Shown: positions 59,681-62,078 of the stretch, piece after piece
How the letters are laid out: each line of letters begins with the position of its first letter
Numbering within the stretch: position 1 is the first letter of the stretch
From: Pseudomonadota bacterium
GTDB taxonomy: Bacteria > Pseudomonadota > Alphaproteobacteria > Caulobacterales > Caulobacteraceae
DNA length: 62,078 nt
Assembly: GCA_021816155.1 (NCBI GenBank)
Contig: JAKAZA010000002.1
Span: 1 to 62,078 of the forward strand
Reading direction: 5' to 3'
The notes under the pieces: generated by a model
What the model was told of the DNA's origin: nothing
The model's input: the letters and a program-made list of their open reading frames with translations, nothing else
Databases searched by the model: none
Position numbers and translations under genes: made by a program

Positions 59681-61387
59681 TCAAGGCGCCGTGACGTGCG
59701 CCTCGATCAGATCCAGCGTCTCGCGCAGGCCGAAGATCGCCGCGAACGAGCCGAAGCGCGGGCCCTGGCTCTGGCCGAGCAGCACCTCGTAGAGCGCCTG
59801 GAACCAGGCGCGCAGCGGCTCGAAGCCCGCGGCCTTGCCCGCCTCGTAGATCTCGTTTTGGATCAGCTCCGCGTCCTGGCAGCCGGCCGGCAACGCCCTA
59901 AGGCGCGCCGCGAGGTCGGCGAAGGCGGCGCGTTCCTTCGCCGTGGGCGCGCGGAAGCGCTTCGCCGGCAGCACGAAGTCTTCGTAGTAGTGGATCGCGT
60001 AACCAGCGAGGCGGTCGAGCATCGGCTCGCTCTGCGGCGTCGCCCCCGGCAGGTAGCGCGAGAGGAAGCCCCAGAGGATGGCCTTGTCCGATGCGTTCGC
60101 GGCCGAAACGAGGTTGAGGAGCAGCGAGAACGACACCGGCGAGCCCTTGGCGGGCGGCGCGCCGGCGTTGACGCTCCAGGCCGGGTTGTCGAGCGGATTC
60201 GGTGCGGGCCTATCATTGGCGGGGCGGTGAAACGTCTCAAGATGCTGCGATCCTCGGTTGTACGCATCGAGGTGCTGCAGGTACTCGTCCGTCGCCTTCG
60301 GGATCACGTCGAAATAGAGCCGCTTCGCCGACTTCGGCGAGGCGAACATGTAGTAGGTGAGGCTCTCGGGCGCGCCGTAGCGCAGCCACTCCTCCATGGT
60401 CAGGCCGTTGCCCTTCGACTTCGAGATCTTCTGGTTATGTTCGTCCATGAAGAGCTCGAACGTGAAGGTCTCGGGCGGCTCGCCGCCCAGCACCTTGCAG
60501 ATGCGGCTGGAGACGCGAATCGAATCGACGAGATCCTTGCCCGACATCTCGTAATCGACGTCGAGCGCGGTCCACCGGGCCGCCCAGTCGGTCCGCCACT
60601 GCAGCTTCACGTAGCCGCCTGTGACCGGCGCCTCCGTCAGTGTTCCGTCCTCGTCGGGGAACACGATCGTGCCGCGGTCGGGATGGCGTTCCACCGTCGG
60701 CGCCTGCAGCACGCGCCCGCTCTTCGGGCTGATCGGCAGGAAAGGCGAGAACGTGGCGCGGCGCTCGTCGCCCAACGTCGGGAGCATGATCGCCTGCACC
60801 TGATCGAAGAGCGCCAGCACCCGGCGCAGCACGTCGTCATAGCGGCCCGAGCGATAGTTCTCCGTCGCCGACATGAATTCGTATTCGAAGCCGAATGAGT
60901 CCAGGAACGCGCGCAGGCGGGCGTTGTTGTGCGCGCCAAAGCTCGGGTGCTCGCCGAACGGGTCGCGCACGCTGGTGACCGGCTTGTCGCGATCCTCCTC
61001 CAGCATCGCGCGATTGGGGACGTTGTCCGGAATCTTGCGCAGGCCGTCCATGTCGTCCGAGACGACGAGAAGGCGGGTGGGGATCGCGTCGTCGGTCAGC
61101 GCGCGGAAAGCGGCGCGCACCATGGTGGGGCGAGTGACCTCGCCGAAGGTGCCCAGGTGCGGCAGGCCTGACGCTCCGTAGCCGCACTCGAAAACCACGG
61201 GTCGCGCGAACTGCGGGAAGGTCTCCACCAGCTCCCCAATGCGGCCCTCCGCGATCAGCGTGCCGGCCAAGTCACGCTCGGCGTCCGTGTCGAGACGGAC
61301 CCGCATCAGCCGGGCGACGATGTTGCGCGCCTCGCCAAAGGTCCAGGCCCGCGCCTCGCGCGCCAGAGGGGTCAGCCCTTGCAGCAT
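59681..61387 (-). CDS. lysK: Lysyl-tRNA synthetase, class I
   Basis: GYGASGLPHLGTFGEVTRPTMV (HIGH-like), NQKISKSKGNGLTMEEWL (KMSKS-like). Confidence 0.94.
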   Translation of the reverse strand: MLQGLTPLAREARAWTFGEARNIVARLMRVRLDTDAERDLAGTLIAEGRIGELVETFPQFARPVVFECGYGASGLPHLGTFGEVTRPTMVRAAFRALTDDAIPTRLLVVSDDMDGLRKIPDNVPNRAMLEEDRDKPVTSVRDPFGEHPSFGAHNNARLRAFLDSFGFEYEFMSATENYRSGRYDDVLRRVLALFDQVQAIMLPTLGDERRATFSPFLPISPKSGRVLQAPTVERHPDRGTIVFPDEDGTLTEAPVTGGYVKLQWRTDWAARWTALDVDYEMSGKDLVDSIRVSSRICKVLGGEPPETFTFELFMDEHNQKISKSKGNGLTMEEWLRYGAPESLTYYMFASPKSAKRLYFDVIPKATDEYLQHLDAYNRGSQHLETFHRPANDRPAPNPLDNPAWSVNAGAPPAKGSPVSFSLLLNLVSAANASDKAILWGFLSRYLPGATPQSEPMLDRLAGYAIHYYEDFVLPAKRFRAPTAKERAAFADLAARLRALPAGCQDAELIQNEIYEAGKAAGFEPLRAWFQALYEVLLGQSQGPRFGSFAAIFGLRETLDLIEAHVTAP

Positions 61388-61476
61388 AGGGCGAGCCGGG
61401 TAATGGGTGGGCCGGTCAGGGTCAATGCCGCCGTCTTCCGGACTTGCAGACGGCGGCGTCTTGGAGGGCGAGCTTG

Positions 61477-62078
61477 GTGGAAACCCGACCCTACGGCTCA
61501 TGGGCCTCGCCGATCACCGCCGCCAGCATGGCCGAAGGGATGATCGGCGTAGGCGACGTCCGGGTTGCCGACGGTAAGCTCTACTGGCTCGAGAACCGGC
61601 CCTCCGAAGGCGGACGAATGGTGGTGATGACCCGCGAGGGCGGCGAGGCGCGCCAGCTGACGCCTGACGGGTTCAACGTGCGCACCCGCGTCCACGAGTA
61701 TGGCGGCGCGCCTTACGCGATGACGCCGCAGGGCCTCTTCTTCAGTCACTTCCGCGACCAGAGGCTCTATCGCCAGCGCGCCGGCGGCCCGCCTGACGCG
61801 GTGACGCCGGAGGGCTACCGCTACGCCGACGCCGTCGCCGCGCCGGGCGGCGGGCTGTTCGCGGTGCGCGAAGACCACACCGACCCGGCCCACGTGAGGA
61901 ACTCGATCGTGCGGCTCTCGGGCGAGGTCGGCGATGCCGGCGCCCCGCTCTTCGAGGGGAGCGACTTCGCCGCCTATCCGCGGGTGAGCCCTGGCGGCAC
62001 GCGGCTCGCCTGGATCGCCTGGGACTTCCCGGCCATGCCGTGGGACGCAACCCGTCTCTATGTCGGCGAACTCACGAT
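61477..62078 (+). CDS. S9 family peptidase (prolyl oligopeptidase-like), N-terminal part, truncated by window end
   Basis: GTG start METRPYGSWASPITAASMAEGMIGVGDVRVADGKLYWLENRPSEGGRMVVM..., GGAGG upstream, frame open to window end. Confidence 0.85.
   Translation, partial: METRPYGSWASPITAASMAEGMIGVGDVRVADGKLYWLENRPSEGGRMVVMTREGGEARQLTPDGFNVRTRVHEYGGAPYAMTPQGLFFSHFRDQRLYRQRAGGPPDAVTPEGYRYADAVAAPGGGLFAVREDHTDPAHVRNSIVRLSGEVGDAGAPLFEGSDFAAYPRVSPGGTRLAWIAWDFPAMPWDATRLYVGELT

Overview
A 62 kb GC-rich, gene-dense chromosomal window that looks alphaproteobacterial (Caulobacterales-like; an inference from gene content only). The ORF track contains many long antisense 'shadow' ORFs; I kept frames with recognisable family motifs or good operon fit. 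Main content: ettA 3' end; a methionine-cycle operon (ArsR-methyltransferase fusion, metF, split metH); an NDUFAF5-like/comF/grxC/nitrilase/DUF1178 locus with a 2.2 kb insertion between the first two genes; an amino acid:[carrier protein] ligase module with its carrier protein, an acyl-CoA-dehydrogenase-like flavoprotein and a hydrolase, read from what look like two divergent sigma-54 promoters; a metY/metA-like pair with an in-frame amber stop; several regulator/operator pairs; a block of CoA-dependent catabolism genes (36-49 kb); a lipoprotein/patatin/SLOG-transmembrane operon (48.8-53.3 kb) that could be an undescribed conflict or signalling system; a DUF2946-like/hairpin/outer-membrane/TlpA metal locus; class I lysyl-tRNA synthetase; and the start of an S9 peptidase. 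The strongest leads are the sigma-54-associated aminoacyl-carrier-protein module and the lipoprotein-patatin-SLOG operon. No database search was run; family names come from motif recognition.
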